Counted from the stretch's first letter, positions 15,566 to 23,518 are shown. The stretch is 42,265 nucleotides of DNA from Anaerolineae bacterium (GCA_022616105.1 JAKEFL010000231.1:1-42265); one strand, 5' to 3'. Translations and numbers: made by a program. Notes: generated by a model from the sequence alone, not told the origin.

Positions 15566-15706
15566 TCAATTCTTATCCTTCCTCAAACGAAACGGACTGA
15601 CCCCAAAATCCCTCTCTGCTTCCGCATAACTAAAATCCTCATTCTCATTCAGGCGCAAGACCTGTTCCGCTTTGATTAGGAATGCGTCCGAGAAGTTTTT
15701 CGCTAA
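15566..15706 (-). pseudogene. C-terminal fragment A of a lost epimerase paralogue
   Basis: Minus-strand translation gives KAEQVLRLNENEDFSYAEAE, then RDFGVSPFRL and a stop. The intact epimerase at 17506-18375 ends with KAEQVLRLNEDKAFSYADAQ and RDFSYAPLSF. No upstream remainder of this copy survives; the sequence is replaced by the promoter of the toxin-antitoxin pair. It marks the former gene that preceded wecA copy 1. Confidence 0.85.
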
Positions 15707-15712
15707 CAACCC

Positions 15713-15741
15713 TTGAAAAAATGTTAGCATTGTGCTAACAT
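15713..15741 (+). promoter_or_regulatory. Promoter with built-in operator of the RelE/XRE module
   Basis: TTGAAA (15713-15718) and TAACAT (15736-15741) are 17 nt apart. A perfect inverted repeat, ATGTTAGCA (15721-15729) and TGCTAACAT (15733-15741) with a 3-nt centre, covers the spacer and the -10. Binding of the XRE antitoxin here would block RNA polymerase, the usual autoregulation of such modules. The toxin GTG starts 6 nt after the -10, predicting a leaderless transcript. Confidence 0.75.
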
Positions 15742-15747
15742 AGAGTC

Positions 15748-16005
15748 GTGTACAAAATCATCATCAAGAAAGAAGCCTCAAAATCGTTGAACAAACTTCC
15801 ACGCAATATAGCAAAGACGATTCGTGAGAAACTTGAAGCTATTGCTGCCAACCCATACGCTGACCATCCAAATGCGAAAAAACTACAAGGAAGAGATGGT
15901 TACCGTCTCAGAGTTGGAGACTGGCGAGTAATTTACGAAATACAAAATAATGAATTGGTAATATTGGTTCTGAGAGTTGCTCCACGCGGAGAGGTGTACC
16001 GATGA
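15748..16005 (+). CDS. RelE/ParE-superfamily toxin
   Basis: The 85-residue basic protein has a GTG start. The N-terminal helices (KEASKSLNKLPRNIAKTIRE) and the beta-sheet core (GYRLRVGDWRVIYEIQNNEL, LRVAPRGEVYR) fit RelE. The basic residues Lys/Arg in KKLQGRDGYRLR and Arg near the C-terminus correspond to the ribosome-dependent mRNA-cleavage site of RelE. The order is toxin first, antitoxin second, with an ATGA overlap, as in HigBA/RelBE-reverse type modules. Its likely role is growth arrest under stress, or stabilising the inserted island. Confidence 0.9.
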   Translation: MYKIIIKKEASKSLNKLPRNIAKTIREKLEAIAANPYADHPNAKKLQGRDGYRLRVGDWRVIYEIQNNELVILVLRVAPRGEVYR

Positions 16006-16391
16006 AAGAAAATATTCAATTAATTGAACGAGATGGCAAGCCTGAATGGGCTATTCTTCCTTATGAGGATTATCTATATCTTCTTGAGCAGGCTGAAATG
16101 CTTGAAGATATCCGCGACTACGATGCTGCAAAAGCCGAGCTTGAAAATGGAGAAGATGAACTAATTCCCTCTGAAGTTGTATTTGCGATTCTGGACGGCG
16201 AAAATCCTATCAAGGTTTGGCGCGAGTATCGCGGGCTGACACAACAACAACTGGCAGACGCGGCGGGAATTAGCAAGCCCTATCTCTCGCAAATCGAAAC
16301 AGGCAAACGGACAGGGACGACTGAAATCTTATCCGCGATTGCGAAGGTGTTAGATGTGTCGCTGGATGAGGTAGTAGAAAGAAAAGAGTAA
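16002..16391 (+). CDS. XRE-family antitoxin with N-terminal toxin-binding part
   Basis: This 129-residue protein starts within the toxin stop (ATGA). Residues 1-60 (LIERDGKPEWAILPYEDYLY, LLEQAEML) resemble the N-terminal part of Phd/YefM-like antitoxins. Residues about 73-127 are a typical helix-turn-helix (YRGLTQQQLADAAGISKPYL then SQIETGKR). It should neutralise the RelE toxin and repress the promoter through the palindrome at 15721-15741. A short GC-rich imperfect hairpin followed by CTTTTTG just after the stop may terminate the transcript. Confidence 0.9.
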   Translation: MKENIQLIERDGKPEWAILPYEDYLYLLEQAEMLEDIRDYDAAKAELENGEDELIPSEVVFAILDGENPIKVWREYRGLTQQQLADAAGISKPYLSQIETGKRTGTTEILSAIAKVLDVSLDEVVERKE

Positions 16392-16435
16392 AATTTGGCG
16401 GCGAAGAGCCACCTTTTTGTTTGAGTTAAGAGACT

Positions 16436-16487
16436 TTACTCAACTCCAATCTTATCCCTCCTCAAACGAAAACGGACTGGACCAAAA
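16436..16487 (-). pseudogene. C-terminal fragment B of the lost epimerase paralogue
   Basis: The minus-strand frame ends FGPVRFRLRRDKIGVE and stop, matching FGVSPFRLRKDKN of fragment A. In DNA, 15555-15605 and 16434-16485 are direct repeats (CTTTACTCAA, TCCTTCCTCAAACGAAACGG / TCCCTCCTCAAACGAAAACGG type). The two copies bracket the toxin-antitoxin module. Confidence 0.75.
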
Positions 16488-16493
16488 GTATAT

Positions 16494-17504
16494 TCACTCA
16501 ACACTGCGCAAGCGCGCTGCATGAAAGGTCAACAGACTCCAGATCACTAGGAGACTCGCAAATATCAATGGTGGAGCGATATAACTGCCTTGCAACCAGA
16601 TATGGGAAAGGTATCCTGCAAGCAGCGTTAGCACAATATATAAGGAACTTATCGTTGAGTGCTTGTATCCACTGATGACCAGGCATTGAAACAGGTGGGA
16701 ACGATGACGCGAAAAAATATTTTCGCGTTTGATCAAACGCCCAATGAAGGTCACACTTGCATCCATAATGACGGTCCACATCAAAAGTGTCCCGATCAGT
16801 AACGCATCTCCCCTTTGATCGGAAACGATCAGTGATAGAACAGCGAAACTATAACCAAGAAACGTGCTGGCAGCATCGCCCATAAAAATTTTAGCAGGTG
16901 ACCAGTTATGTCCAAGAAAGCCCAAACTGCTGGCTGCAATTGATAGTGCAACCCAAAAAGCAAAGGCATTATTGACGTTTAATGAAAGCCACATCCAGCC
17001 CAAGCCCGCGCTGAACGCCACGCCGCCCGCCATGCCGTCAATGCCATCCATAAAATTAAAAGCGTTTGTCAAACCGACAATCCACAAAAACGTGATGATG
17101 ATTCCAACCACTCCAAGTTGAAGTTCACCAGACGATGCCAATGTGATGACCTTGAAATATCCCATCCCCCATATGGAAATCATAGCGACGAGACCTTGAA
17201 TTACCAGGCGGAAGCCTGCAGGTAAGGAATGAACATCATCGCGCCAGCCCATCCAGGCGATGATGGATCCGGAGACAATGTAAATCAGACTTCGTTTCCA
17301 ATCCGTTTCATTAGCCACCCATGCGCCTGTTGCAAGCACAAGGATGGCAATGACCAGCCCTCCCCCGAGCGGCATTGGAATGGAATGTGAACTGCCTTCA
17401 TTTGGGTGATCCATAATCTTATACTGCAATGCCAAACGGCGAATATAGAAAACACCGATGTAGGAGAGAACGGACAGGAGGCAAAACACAGTAACTTGCA
17501 ACAT
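16494..17504 (-). CDS. MraY/WecA-family sugar-1-phosphate transferase, copy 2
   Basis: The protein has 336 residues from ATG 17504, which lies one base after the epimerase stop; the longer frame to 17534 would overlap the epimerase. The motifs are those of copy 1: GWRDDVHSL, NAFNFMDGIDGMAGG, HNWSPAKIFMGDAAST and HRSHLFQCL. About ten membrane helices are expected. It transfers a sugar phosphate to undecaprenyl phosphate and is translationally linked to the epimerase, which may prepare or modify its UDP-sugar. Two such initiating enzymes in one locus suggest two glycans or a redundant duplication. Confidence 0.9.
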   Translation of the reverse strand: MLQVTVFCLLSVLSYIGVFYIRRLALQYKIMDHPNEGSSHSIPMPLGGGLVIAILVLATGAWVANETDWKRSLIYIVSGSIIAWMGWRDDVHSLPAGFRLVIQGLVAMISIWGMGYFKVITLASSGELQLGVVGIIITFLWIVGLTNAFNFMDGIDGMAGGVAFSAGLGWMWLSLNVNNAFAFWVALSIAASSLGFLGHNWSPAKIFMGDAASTFLGYSFAVLSLIVSDQRGDALLIGTLLMWTVIMDASVTFIGRLIKRENIFSRHRSHLFQCLVISGYKHSTISSLYIVLTLLAGYLSHIWLQGSYIAPPLIFASLLVIWSLLTFHAARLRSVE

Positions 17505-17505
17505 A

Positions 17506-18375
17506 TCAATGTCCCCGTAAACCTTCCAATTCAAGTTTTATTCCATCTTCAAAAGACAAGGGAGCATAACTAAAATCCCTTTGTGCATCTGCATATGAAA
17601 ATGCCTTATCTTCATTCAGCCGCAGCACCTGCTCCGCTTTGAGGGGAAACGGAATACGCATCCGCTCAAATAGTCTCAGCAGGGATATCACAGGACGTGA
17701 TGGTATCTGGATTTTTCCAACACGCTTCTTCATCTGTCTGGCTATCGTATCGATGACCTCATTATAGGTAAGCGGATGTTTCCCAGCGATATTGTAATTC
17801 TTGCAGATGGTTTGATCCTTCAATAAGCAATTCACGATTGCCTGTGAAACATCATCCACATATACAGGCTGTTGCAGGGAATTCCCATCGCCAAAGACAG
17901 GGACAATCGGAGAGGTACGCATAAATCGGATCAGCCACCACATGTTTCTGTCACGTGGGCTTCCATAGATCATGGTCGGGCGCAGGATGGTGTATTTCAA
18001 CCCGCTGTTTTCAATCGCATGTTCCGCAGCAACACGGACCTTCTTGCTGTTCGCGTTCAATTGTGTAAAGATGGCTGTCGTGCTGATGAAGACCGCGCGT
18101 TCAATGCCCGCCTTCATGGCTGCGCTGAGGATCGACTCCGCGTGACCAAATCCGAGAGAGGCAATGTTGACGAGGGCATCTGTCCCCTGTATCGAAGCGG
18201 TGAGGGCTGGGGTGTCGGATAAATCTCCTGACGCCCACTCAATTTCCGGCTGAAGAAGAAGCGAGCGGTCACTTGTCAGACGGCAAAGACAACGTACCTG
18301 GAATCCGTTTTGCAGCAGCAAAGGAACGACTCGTGAGCCAGCGAATCCGGTCGCGCCTGTGACAAAGACTTTCAT
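17506..18375 (-). CDS. NAD-dependent epimerase/dehydratase (extended SDR)
   Basis: The protein has 289 residues. The NAD-binding fingerprint GATGFAGS is at residues 7-14, and DALVNIASLG, AVFISTTAIF and LKYTILRPTMIYGSPRDRN follow. A clear YxxxK catalytic pair is not visible, so this may be an atypical SDR (binding or reducing rather than epimerising). Its C-terminal region (LKAEQVLRLNEDKAFSY) is what survives in fragments A and B. It overlaps the GT4 gene upstream (ATGA) and abuts wecA copy 2, giving the operon GT4 - SDR - wecA. Acts in the cytoplasm on a nucleotide- or lipid-linked sugar, by inference. Confidence 0.85.
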   Translation of the reverse strand: MKVFVTGATGFAGSRVVPLLLQNGFQVRCLCRLTSDRSLLLQPEIEWASGDLSDTPALTASIQGTDALVNIASLGFGHAESILSAAMKAGIERAVFISTTAIFTQLNANSKKVRVAAEHAIENSGLKYTILRPTMIYGSPRDRNMWWLIRFMRTSPIVPVFGDGNSLQQPVYVDDVSQAIVNCLLKDQTICKNYNIAGKHPLTYNEVIDTIARQMKKRVGKIQIPSRPVISLLRLFERMRIPFPLKAEQVLRLNEDKAFSYADAQRDFSYAPLSFEDGIKLELEGLRGH

Positions 18376-19592
18376 GTCTTCACTAAATTTTTAAGCAGTT
18401 GCAAAGTTTCATCCAACTTATCATGCCGATCAAGATGCCTGACCAGATACGCGCGCGCATTCATTCCCATTTGATTTGTGCGCTGAGGGTCTTTTGAAAG
18501 TTCGAGAATTGTTTTTGCAAGCATTTCATCATCCCCAGGGTTGACATAGATTCCCCCATCAGAGGACTCGATCACTTCGCGGATGACGCCGTCGATCACA
18601 AGGATGGTAGGGCGCGCAGCCGCCATATAATCGAAAACCTTGTTCGGATAGGTTGTGCGAAACATGGGAATATTCTGTAAGATCGCCAGGCACACATCCG
18701 ACGAAGCCAGCACAAAGGGCATCTCTTTTTTCGGACAAGGACCTGCGAAGATTATGTTATCGAGTTTCTTATGACTTGCTTCCGCCTCCAGCCGCGTCCG
18801 TTCCTTGCCATCACCGAACAGGATAAAACGGATTTTGGATTCATCCTGCAAACGCAAGGCTGCGCGCAGGATCGTATCAATGTCGTTTGCCTGTCCTAAT
18901 GCTCCTGCATAAACAACTGTGAATTTATCATCCAATCCGAATTTCTTTCGGATGTGTGAGCCATCCACATTTGGGTTAAACATGTTGATATCTGTTCCAT
19001 AAGGAATGAATGTGATCTTCTTTCCAGGCACGCCTTTGCCAAGCAGATATTCCTTATAGGCAGGTGAATTGACTAATATATGTGTTGCATGTTTATACAG
19101 GAAGTTTTCAAGCCAGCGCGCAGGCACAATGACAATTGGATTCCTGATCACGCCCATGCTAATCCCGAACTCGGGCCACAGATCGCGCACCTCCAGCAGG
19201 AAGGGTTTGCGCCGCAGCCAGGCTACAAACCATGCAGATAGCGCTTGAAAGATCTGCGGTGTTGTGCCCATGATGATGTCCGCATCTTTCACGAATAAAG
19301 CCGTCCACACGGAACTGAACATAAAGCTGAAAAAGGAAACAATACGCCAAAAATAACTGCGATGCAGTTCAGGATAGATATAAGCGCGAAGGATTCGCAC
19401 ACCATCAATGACCTGTTCGGTGAACATACCGCGATGCTTTACAATGCGTTGACCAGTCTGGTAATTCAGGTCACTGGCAACGATGACCAATTCGTGTCCA
19501 TGTTTGAGCAAGTATTGAGCCATTTCAAAGTGGCGAGTATGCCCCGGTTCATCAGGAGAAACAAAAGCTTGATGGAGCAATAAGATTTTCAT
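18372..19592 (-). CDS. Family 4 glycosyltransferase
   Basis: This 406-residue protein has two Rossmann domains. The N-terminal part carries the GT4 start LLLHQAFVSPDEPGHTRH and a WbuB-like layout. The C-terminal donor-binding part has FTVVYAGALGQANDIDTILR, FILFGDGKERTRLE, IIFAGPCPKKEMP and YPNKVFDYMAAARPTI, where the conserved acidic/KxFE-type site normally reads E. It likely adds a sugar (GlcNAc or a deoxy-aminosugar) to the lipid-linked intermediate. TATAAT lies 8 nt upstream of the ATG, and no Shine-Dalgarno sequence is visible. First gene of the GT4-SDR-wecA operon. Confidence 0.9.
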   Translation of the reverse strand: MKILLLHQAFVSPDEPGHTRHFEMAQYLLKHGHELVIVASDLNYQTGQRIVKHRGMFTEQVIDGVRILRAYIYPELHRSYFWRIVSFFSFMFSSVWTALFVKDADIIMGTTPQIFQALSAWFVAWLRRKPFLLEVRDLWPEFGISMGVIRNPIVIVPARWLENFLYKHATHILVNSPAYKEYLLGKGVPGKKITFIPYGTDINMFNPNVDGSHIRKKFGLDDKFTVVYAGALGQANDIDTILRAALRLQDESKIRFILFGDGKERTRLEAEASHKKLDNIIFAGPCPKKEMPFVLASSDVCLAILQNIPMFRTTYPNKVFDYMAAARPTILVIDGVIREVIESSDGGIYVNPGDDEMLAKTILELSKDPQRTNQMGMNARAYLVRHLDRHDKLDETLQLLKNLVKT

Positions 19593-19844
19593 CTATGGTC
19601 ATTATAAATTATATATGGGATAAAGAACCGCTCATGCTGCGCCCAGGCATGTCTCGCTTCGATGGCATCCACCAGTTTAGAAATTTTCCTACAGTCAAAA
19701 TACTTAATGTTATTACTCACCCAGATTTGAATTTAACAATATTTTCAAAATCAACATGAATTATAATAAGCGTATAAGGATTCCATACAAATCCATCGCG
19801 AATCCTCATATTCACCCCAATACAACAAATAGAAAGGAATTACC
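19593..19844. other. Intergenic, divergent promoters
   Basis: The stretch separates the glycan operon (minus) from the DUF3597 gene (plus). On the minus strand TATAAT (19601-19606) serves the GT4 gene. On the plus strand TATAAT (19762-19767) lies 78 nt before the DUF3597 start without a clear -35. AGAAAGGAA precedes the ATG. No gene is seen. Confidence 0.4.
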
Positions 19845-20327
19845 ATGGGCCTCTTCTCAAAAATTCTTGAAAAGCTTGGGATTAAAAAGGACAAACAGGC
19901 GGGAGCAACTGCGACTGTCACTGAAAAGCCTGCCGCGTCAGCTCCGGCACCAAAGGTCAGTGCACCTGCCAAGCCAGCCCCAGCAGCCACATCCAGGGCT
20001 GCCTCTACACCCAAACCTGCTCCGGTTCCAGTTACACCCAAAGTGGCAGCTCCGACTCCGATTTCAGAAGTTGATGTGGTTAGCAAGCTTGAGGGACTTG
20101 CCGCCAATAATCCCGCAAAACTTAACTGGAAGGTATCGATCGTGGACCTTCTAAAACTCCTCGATCTGGAAAGCAGTTTTGAGGCACGCAAGGAAATGGC
20201 AGTCGAGCTTGGCTGTCCTCCCGAACTGATGAATGATTCTGCCAAGATGAATACATGGCTTCACAAGAAAGTTCTACAGGAAATTGCCGAAAACGGCGGA
20301 AATGTTCCAAAGGAACTGTTAGACTAG
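19845..20327 (+). CDS. DUF3597-domain protein
   Basis: This 160-residue protein has three parts. An N-terminal amphipathic helix (MGLFSKILEKLGIKKDK) comes first. A proline/alanine/lysine-rich linker follows (about residues 20-75, APAPKVSAPAKPAPAATS). Last is a compact DUF3597 domain (about 80-160, DVVSKLEGLAANNPAKLNWK then SIVDLLKLLDLESS), a helical fold found in many bacteria. The linker resembles those of LysM-associated proteins, but no LysM is present. Function unknown. It is monocistronic, with a good ribosome-binding site and a terminator 20 nt after the stop. Confidence 0.85.
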   Translation: MGLFSKILEKLGIKKDKQAGATATVTEKPAASAPAPKVSAPAKPAPAATSRAASTPKPAPVPVTPKVAAPTPISEVDVVSKLEGLAANNPAKLNWKVSIVDLLKLLDLESSFEARKEMAVELGCPPELMNDSAKMNTWLHKKVLQEIAENGGNVPKELLD

Positions 20328-20346
20328 AGAAAAATCAATGTATCAG

Positions 20347-20374
20347 CAGCGTGGACTTGAATAAGTCCACGCTG
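20347..20374 (+). terminator. Terminator after the DUF3597 gene
   Basis: A 12-bp perfect stem (CAGCGTGGACTT) with loop GAAT is followed by TTGTGATTTATT. The T-run is poor, so it may act as a transcript 3' end or a protective hairpin. Confidence 0.65.
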
Positions 20375-20456
20375 TTGTGATTTATTCAGACAAGTTGTTG
20401 AAAATGATTGGGACTCTTAATAAAGTCTCATTTTCATTTTAGAAAGGAAATAACCC

Positions 20457-20475
20457 TGAGAGTCTTTGAGAGTCT
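20457..20475 (+). promoter_or_regulatory. Direct repeats upstream of the DUF35 gene
   Basis: TGAGAGTCT occurs twice, 10 bp apart (20457 and 20467), just before a possible -10 TAGAAT at 20485-20490. One helical turn between the copies would suit a dimeric regulator. Weak evidence. Confidence 0.3.
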
Positions 20476-20513
20476 CACTGCATAGAATTATATGTGAAGA
20501 AAGGAATTTATTC

Positions 20514-20918
20514 ATGGAAATCCCAAGACACTGGAGACTCAAAAAACAACGCTACGGGCTGGTCGGTGAAGTTTGCCCCCATTGCGATTACAAGATTTTC
20601 CCCCCACGAGATGTCTGCCCAAACTGTGGCGACGAAGCCAAAGACCTCTATACATTTAGCGGCAAAGGCGAAGTGTACTCTTATACTACCGTTTATGAAG
20701 CCCCCAGCGGCTACGATAGCAGCGCCCCTTATACTGTGGCACTCGTAAAACTGGACGAAGGTCCCATGGTCACTGCCCAACTTACAGATGTAGACAATGA
20801 CGCGGTTGAAATCGGTATGCCTGTTGAGATGGTTACCCGCAAGATGCGAAATGACGGGGATGAGCGCGGACTCATCGTCTATGGCTACAAATTTCGTCCC
20901 CGCCTGGCTGTTGCATAA
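20514..20918 (+). CDS. Zn-ribbon/OB-fold DUF35 protein
   Basis: The protein has 134 residues. A rubredoxin-like zinc ribbon comes first (CPHCDYKIFPPRDVCPNCGD; four cysteines near residues 20-40). An OB fold follows (GKGEVYSYTTVYEAPSGY, APYTVALVKLDEGPMVTAQL). Proteins of this family are acyl-CoA-binding partners of thiolases and HMG-CoA synthase (archaeal acetoacetyl-CoA thiolase/HMGS complex, steroid ChsH2). The expected thiolase partner is not in the window, so the gene is solitary here. AAAGGA precedes the ATG at a normal distance, and a terminator follows. Confidence 0.88.
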   Translation: MEIPRHWRLKKQRYGLVGEVCPHCDYKIFPPRDVCPNCGDEAKDLYTFSGKGEVYSYTTVYEAPSGYDSSAPYTVALVKLDEGPMVTAQLTDVDNDAVEIGMPVEMVTRKMRNDGDERGLIVYGYKFRPRLAVA

Positions 20919-20981
20919 TCTCTCGTAAGGTGGAATGGCATCCCGCCCTACGTGCCATTACAAAAAGCAATTTAGATACCC

Positions 20982-21014
20982 ATCGTCCTGCCGAATTGGC
21001 AGGACGATTTTGTT
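20982..21014 (+). terminator. Terminator after the DUF35 gene
   Basis: An 11-bp stem (ATCGTCCTGCC, loop GAATT, and complement) runs into TTTGTTA. It forms the left part of a module repeated before recQ. Confidence 0.8.
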
Positions 21015-21063
21015 ATGTACAAATATAAAGTTGTATAATACGGACATCCCCTTCTTTGGAACG
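21009..21063 (+). promoter_or_regulatory. Promoter of the SWIM gene, duplicated before recQ
   Basis: AAAGTTGTATAAT ends at 21036 with a consensus TATAAT -10 (21031-21036). After 5 nt come CATCC and then TTCTTTGGAAC. The same words in the same order occur at 24494-24530. TTGTTA 18 nt before the -10 is a possible -35. The predicted transcript starts about 25 nt before the ATG. Confidence 0.65.
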
Positions 21064-21067
21064 TTCC

Positions 21068-22807
21068 ATGACATCTATTCCACACCTCAAAAAATCCGAT
21101 GTCGTCCGATGGACAGATGAAATTTATTTTCAACGGGGTCAAAAGTACTTTGAAGCGGAAGCCATTTATGACCAACGCCGTGAGGGAATGACGCTCAAAT
21201 CCAAATGCTCTGGGAGCCAGGCGCCTTTTTATCAGCAGAAAGTGATATTCGACAGCAAAGGGATTCAGTCTGCGGAATGTTCCTGTCCCGTGGGCGATGG
21301 CGGACATTGCAAACATGCCGTTGCGTTACTGCTTACATGGGTCAACGATCCTGATTCGTTTCAAGAAGTTGAAGCGCTGGAGGAGATTCTCGAAAAACGA
21401 ACCAAAGCTGAACTGATTGTCATTGTTAAACAAATGCTCGATCAGGAACCAGATCTCGAGTCCCTCCTGGATTTGCCATTTTCACAGGAAGAAAGCCAGC
21501 CGCTCAACGTCAAAGCGATTCGTCAACAGGCGCAAAATGCTTTTCGTAATGTGGATTATGAATGGGGCTACACGCGCGAAATCAAACAGGTTTTGAATCC
21601 GCTTTTGAAACTCGCGGCGAGTTATCTCGCCCGTAATGATGCGGAAAATTCCGCCCTCATATATGAAACCATCATCGAATCCATTATAGACAATGAAAAT
21701 GCGGCTCTTGGCGATAAAGAAGGAGAATTGCTGAGGGTTGTATATGATTGCGCTGAGGCCCTCGGAGAGTGTCTAACTCCTATCGCTGACTCGAAGACGC
21801 GGATTGAGATTTTACAAATCTTATTCAGCGCCTATCGGTGGGACACTATCAAAATAGGCGGCGTCGGCGCAGCGGACTGTGTGCCAGAAATTCTCACATC
21901 ACAAACAACATCTAAAGAGCAGAAAGAAATAGCACAATGGACGCGCGAAATCATGCCAAAAGGAAACAGTTGGAGCGATGGCTACCATCGCGAAGTCCTG
22001 GGCAGGCTATTGCTCGACCTTGAGGCAAATACTCTCGATGATGAAGCCTATTTGAAGATCTGCCGAGAGACAGGGCGATTGAACGACCTGATCGAACGCC
22101 TGCTCAAACTCAAAAGAATTCAAGAAGCCGAAGAAGATGCCAAAGCCGCGGAAGATTATCCGCTTTTTCGTGCGCTTGAGATTTTTACAAAACACAAACA
22201 AGCCGACCTTGCCGAAAAAATTGTGACGGAACGCTTGAAAACAATCGAAGATGACCGCCTGATAGAATGGCTTTCAGAAAGATACAAACAACGCGGCAAT
22301 TTGGCTGGCTCATTAAATTTAGAAGAACGCTTATTCCGGAAATACCCTAACATCGAGAAATACAAAAAACTTCACAAACTGGCAGGGCAGCTTGACCGCT
22401 GGGGGCATTTGCGGGCCCAAATCATCAGCGAACTTGAAAACAAAAAGGATTTTCATTTCCTGATAAGTATCTACCTTTTTGAAAAAGAAGTGGGGAAAGC
22501 GCTTGCAATGCTTGAAAAATTACCGCCTCGATGGGGAGACCATTCTACGCAATTTGAAGTGGCACAGGCGGCAAAGAAGCAATATCCTCAGGAAGCCATT
22601 CGAATATTCACGAATGAAGCAGAACGATTTATTGACTTTCGCAACCGCGACAGTTATTCACAAGCCGCGCTTTGCCTGCATGAGGTTCGCGATATCTATC
22701 GCCAAATGAACGAAATGGAATCCTGGAACAAACTCATCAAAGAAATACGCGAACGGTATAAAAAACTCCCTGCCCTTCAGGACGAATTGCATCAACTCAA
22801 GTTATGA
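21068..22807 (+). CDS. SWIM zinc-finger protein with helical repeats
   Basis: ATG 21068 is preferred over an in-frame TTG 12 nt upstream. The 579-residue protein starts with a SWIM domain: AECSCPVGDGGHCKHAVALL gives the CxC-x7-CxH ligands Cys71, Cys73, Cys81 and His83. The remainder is almost entirely helical with TPR-like repeats (LIERLLKLKRIQEAEEDAKA, RLKTIEDDRLIEWLSERYKQ). SWIM proteins bind DNA or proteins; bacterial ones often sit with SNF2 helicases, but none is adjacent. Role unknown. AbiE genes follow but start from their own promoter. Confidence 0.85.
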   Translation: MTSIPHLKKSDVVRWTDEIYFQRGQKYFEAEAIYDQRREGMTLKSKCSGSQAPFYQQKVIFDSKGIQSAECSCPVGDGGHCKHAVALLLTWVNDPDSFQEVEALEEILEKRTKAELIVIVKQMLDQEPDLESLLDLPFSQEESQPLNVKAIRQQAQNAFRNVDYEWGYTREIKQVLNPLLKLAASYLARNDAENSALIYETIIESIIDNENAALGDKEGELLRVVYDCAEALGECLTPIADSKTRIEILQILFSAYRWDTIKIGGVGAADCVPEILTSQTTSKEQKEIAQWTREIMPKGNSWSDGYHREVLGRLLLDLEANTLDDEAYLKICRETGRLNDLIERLLKLKRIQEAEEDAKAAEDYPLFRALEIFTKHKQADLAEKIVTERLKTIEDDRLIEWLSERYKQRGNLAGSLNLEERLFRKYPNIEKYKKLHKLAGQLDRWGHLRAQIISELENKKDFHFLISIYLFEKEVGKALAMLEKLPPRWGDHSTQFEVAQAAKKQYPQEAIRIFTNEAERFIDFRNRDSYSQAALCLHEVRDIYRQMNEMESWNKLIKEIRERYKKLPALQDELHQLKL

Positions 22808-22847
22808 CCATCACAGCCCAGTCAACCGAGTTTGCTTCAGAGTTCTG

Positions 22848-22876
22848 TTGCATCAATTTGCCATTTATGGCATAAT
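22848..22876 (+). promoter_or_regulatory. Promoter of the AbiE system, leaderless
   Basis: TTGCAT (22848-22853) and CATAAT (22871-22876) are 17 nt apart. The antitoxin ATG starts 6 nt after the -10, without a Shine-Dalgarno sequence. GCCATTTATGGC overlapping the spacer and -10 is a small palindrome and possible operator. Confidence 0.6.
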
Positions 22877-22882
22877 AATTTC

Positions 22883-23518
22883 ATGAAATTTGCTGAGTTG
22901 CTTTCCCTTGTTGGAGATCAACCGGTTTTTGAAACGGGATTGCTCCTGGCAGGGAATGTAGACCCCAATGATGTGCGTCGCCAACTCTCACGCTGGGTGC
23001 ACACTGGAAAAATTCGCCAACTACGACGGGGGTTGTATATGTCTGCGCCGCCATACCAGAATGTCGTACCACATCCTTTTTTAATTGCCAATGCGCTCAT
23101 GCCTGGCTCCTACGTCAGCGAACAATCAGCATTGGCGTATTATGGGCTGATTCCAGAATACACGCCTCGCACACTCAGTGTTACGATGTCGCGCCCAGCA
23201 CAATGGGAGGATGGTTTTGTTTTTCGGCATCTTGCCCCGCACCTGTTTTTTGGCTATCAATCCATCGAAGTTGCTCAGAGACAGCATGTCTTTGTTGCAC
23301 ATCCCGAGAAAGCCCTGCTTGACTTGGCGCATCTTACACCAAATTCAGATTCACTAAAGTATTTGTCCCAATTACGCTTGCAAAATCTGGAACGTTTAAA
23401 TTTGGACCGACTGTATGGTTTTGCCGAACGCGCTGGCAAGCCCAAGTGGAAACGAGTTGCCCACCAGGTTATCGTGTTGGCACGGCAGGAAGAAAGCGAA
23501 TATGAGGAGTTACGATGA
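22883..23518 (+). CDS. AbiEi-like antitoxin / transcriptional regulator
   Basis: ATG 22883 is preferred over a longer in-frame start at 22832. The 211-residue protein has an N-terminal winged helix (FETGLLLAGNVDPNDVRRQL then SRWVHTGKIRQLRRGLYM) of the AbiEi_4 type. A C-terminal domain follows with YVSEQSALAYYGLIPE and HPEKALLDLAHL, the antitoxin fold of type IV AbiE systems. It represses the operon and counteracts AbiEii without binding it, as known for AbiE. The start codon of the toxin overlaps its stop (ATGA). Confidence 0.88.
   Translation: MKFAELLSLVGDQPVFETGLLLAGNVDPNDVRRQLSRWVHTGKIRQLRRGLYMSAPPYQNVVPHPFLIANALMPGSYVSEQSALAYYGLIPEYTPRTLSVTMSRPAQWEDGFVFRHLAPHLFFGYQSIEVAQRQHVFVAHPEKALLDLAHLTPNSDSLKYLSQLRLQNLERLNLDRLYGFAERAGKPKWKRVAHQVIVLARQEESEYEELR

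Noticed and set aside
15566-16487. Direct repeats around the toxin-antitoxin pair as attL/attR of an integrase element
   Set aside because: The repeats are remnants of epimerase coding sequence, and no integrase is nearby. Homologous-recombination or duplication origins are simpler.
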